A stretch of 64,000 nt of DNA, from assembly GCA_038496675.1 (NCBI GenBank), contig CM076661.1, positions 13,243,226-13,307,225 on the forward strand, written 5' to 3'. This DNA is from Rachycentron canadum (lineage: Eukaryota > Chordata > Actinopteri > Carangiformes > Rachycentridae). Each line of letters begins with the position of its first letter. Position 1 is the stretch's first letter. The notes beneath the pieces are model-generated. The model did not search any database. It was given only the letters and a program-made list of their open reading frames with translations, and was not told the DNA's origin. The translations under genes were made by a program, and so were the position numbers. Positions 63,090-64,000 of the stretch are shown piece by piece.

Positions 63090-64000
63090 TTAAAAGAAAC
63101 CCCCAGACATTGGTGCCATTTCACAAATCCATTTCAGATTATGAGTGCATGGAGCATCATTCCAGGCTTTAAAAGGATTGTTTCTGGGATATGTAGCTGC
63201 ACAGTCCTCATTATCATTGTTGTTGGGTTCACCGTCATTCCAGTACCTGAAACAAATGATAGATTACTTTTGTTGAACCATATCTCCTATTTGGAACATT
63301 TACAATTCCTATGATGAGAAAATATAACTTTTTGTATGGCCAGGTGTGTAACTCTTACCCCTCAGACAGTCTTCTTCCATTCAGCCATTTCCAAGTCCCT
63401 TCCTCCTCTATATCTCTTAGTCCAAACCAGAAGCCACTCTGGTAAATGGATCTTGAGGTGTCATGATAACTGTTTATCAAGTTAGTTATCGCCACCTGAC
63501 AACACCAGAAATACACATACAAATATATACATTTATTTTGTTGCATCACCATGTAGTCCATGCAGTAAAACAGGTCTGTGTTAGTTCTCAACTATAAAAT
63601 ATAAAGTGTTTTAAAAGAGAAGTACAAGCATGGGAATGCAGTTCAGAAATATCAATGCACTGCCGAATGATGTTCTTACATTTTTCTGCACACTGTCAAT
63701 CACAGCCAAGTCTCCTCCTTGATTCGTGCAGAACTGTCTTGCTTGATTCCATGATCTGCGCAAAGCAGTATCAGAGAAAGAAAAGTAGTAACAAACTGAG
63801 TTCATGAAAGTCCACCCTGGGAGACAGTGTCTGCATCCCTCCACTGAAAATGCAAACATGTGTTATTTGGATTACAATAACTATGCACTTAATACTTTGA
63901 TGATACAAAGAAGTAAAAAAGGCTCTTACTAATCATTGGTATGTGCGATTTCAGTGCTGAAATTTCCACTTTAATTACATCAATCTGCTTCTCATAGTCT
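63090..64000 (-). CDS. C-type lectin domain protein, CD209/ASGR-like (5' end outside window)
   Basis: The 3' part of a C-type lectin receptor gene. Exons on the minus strand: 63930-64000 (continues), 63680-63843, 63359-63495, 63090-63246. All phases agree. The first encodes a heptad-like neck (QIDVIKVEISALKSHI), suggesting a type II membrane protein with a coiled-coil stalk. The other three encode a whole carbohydrate-recognition domain: CLPGWTFMNSVCYYFS at its start, SWNQARQFCTNQGGDLAVI, FWFGLRDIEEEGTWKWLNG, and a last exon with the calcium-site motifs EPN and WND and closing cysteines (DAPCTHNLKWICEM). EPN predicts mannose- or glucose-type binding with Ca2+. The three-exon layout is that of vertebrate group II (ASGR/CD209) receptors. 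The exact orthologue cannot be assigned, since the cytoplasmic and membrane parts lie off the right edge. Confidence 0.85.

Overview
The window is vertebrate nuclear DNA, almost certainly from a teleost fish. Every gene is split by GT-AG introns, and the predicted proteins are clear orthologues of human genes. Introns are short, and the non-coding DNA carries interspersed elements typical of teleosts: a hAT-type MITE, a Tc1-like scrap, and degenerate 'CTGCAACTAA-GATTAT' elements. One 231-base run of N marks an assembly gap. There is no bacterial, plasmid or CRISPR content. Exons were built by hand from splice signals, phase continuity and remembered family sequences. The reading frame closes exactly across all complete genes.

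Layout: (1) 1-11880, minus strand, ATG2B, the autophagy lipid-transfer protein, with 40 coding exons; the C-terminus lies off the left edge. (2) 12800-13142, a divergent promoter region. (3) 15495-16010, plus strand, GSKIP, two coding exons behind a long 5' intron holding transposon remnants. (4) 17699-19856, minus strand, NPC2, lysosomal cholesterol carrier, four exons. (5) 20677-21998, plus strand, ISCA2, mitochondrial iron-sulphur assembly, four exons. (6) 24090-57659, minus strand, EML5, three tandem EMAP/WD40 units in 42 exons plus two further candidate microexons. (7) 58623-62232, plus strand, TTC8/BBS8, BBSome subunit, 14 exons with an RFX X-box upstream. (8) 63090 to the right edge, minus strand, the 3' part of a C-type lectin gene.

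The genes alternate strictly in orientation (-,+,-,+,-,+,-), giving three divergent pairs: ATG2B/GSKIP, NPC2/ISCA2 and EML5/TTC8. All three pairs are also neighbours in human, but there they lie megabases apart along 14q, so the fish segment packs three separate human neighbourhoods together. The genes share no pathway. The themes are autophagy and lipid traffic (ATG2B, NPC2), kinase scaffolding (GSKIP), Fe-S assembly (ISCA2), microtubules and cilia (EML5, TTC8), and innate recognition (the lectin).

The points most worth following up are: tandem 15-nt and 9-nt frame-neutral microexon candidates plus a 21-nt microexon in EML5; a 24-nt candidate at the retina-specific exon position of TTC8; an X-box and a GC-AG intron in TTC8; and a perfect 348-bp palindrome touching the N gap that looks like an assembly artefact. 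I saw no convincing previously undescribed biological system here.
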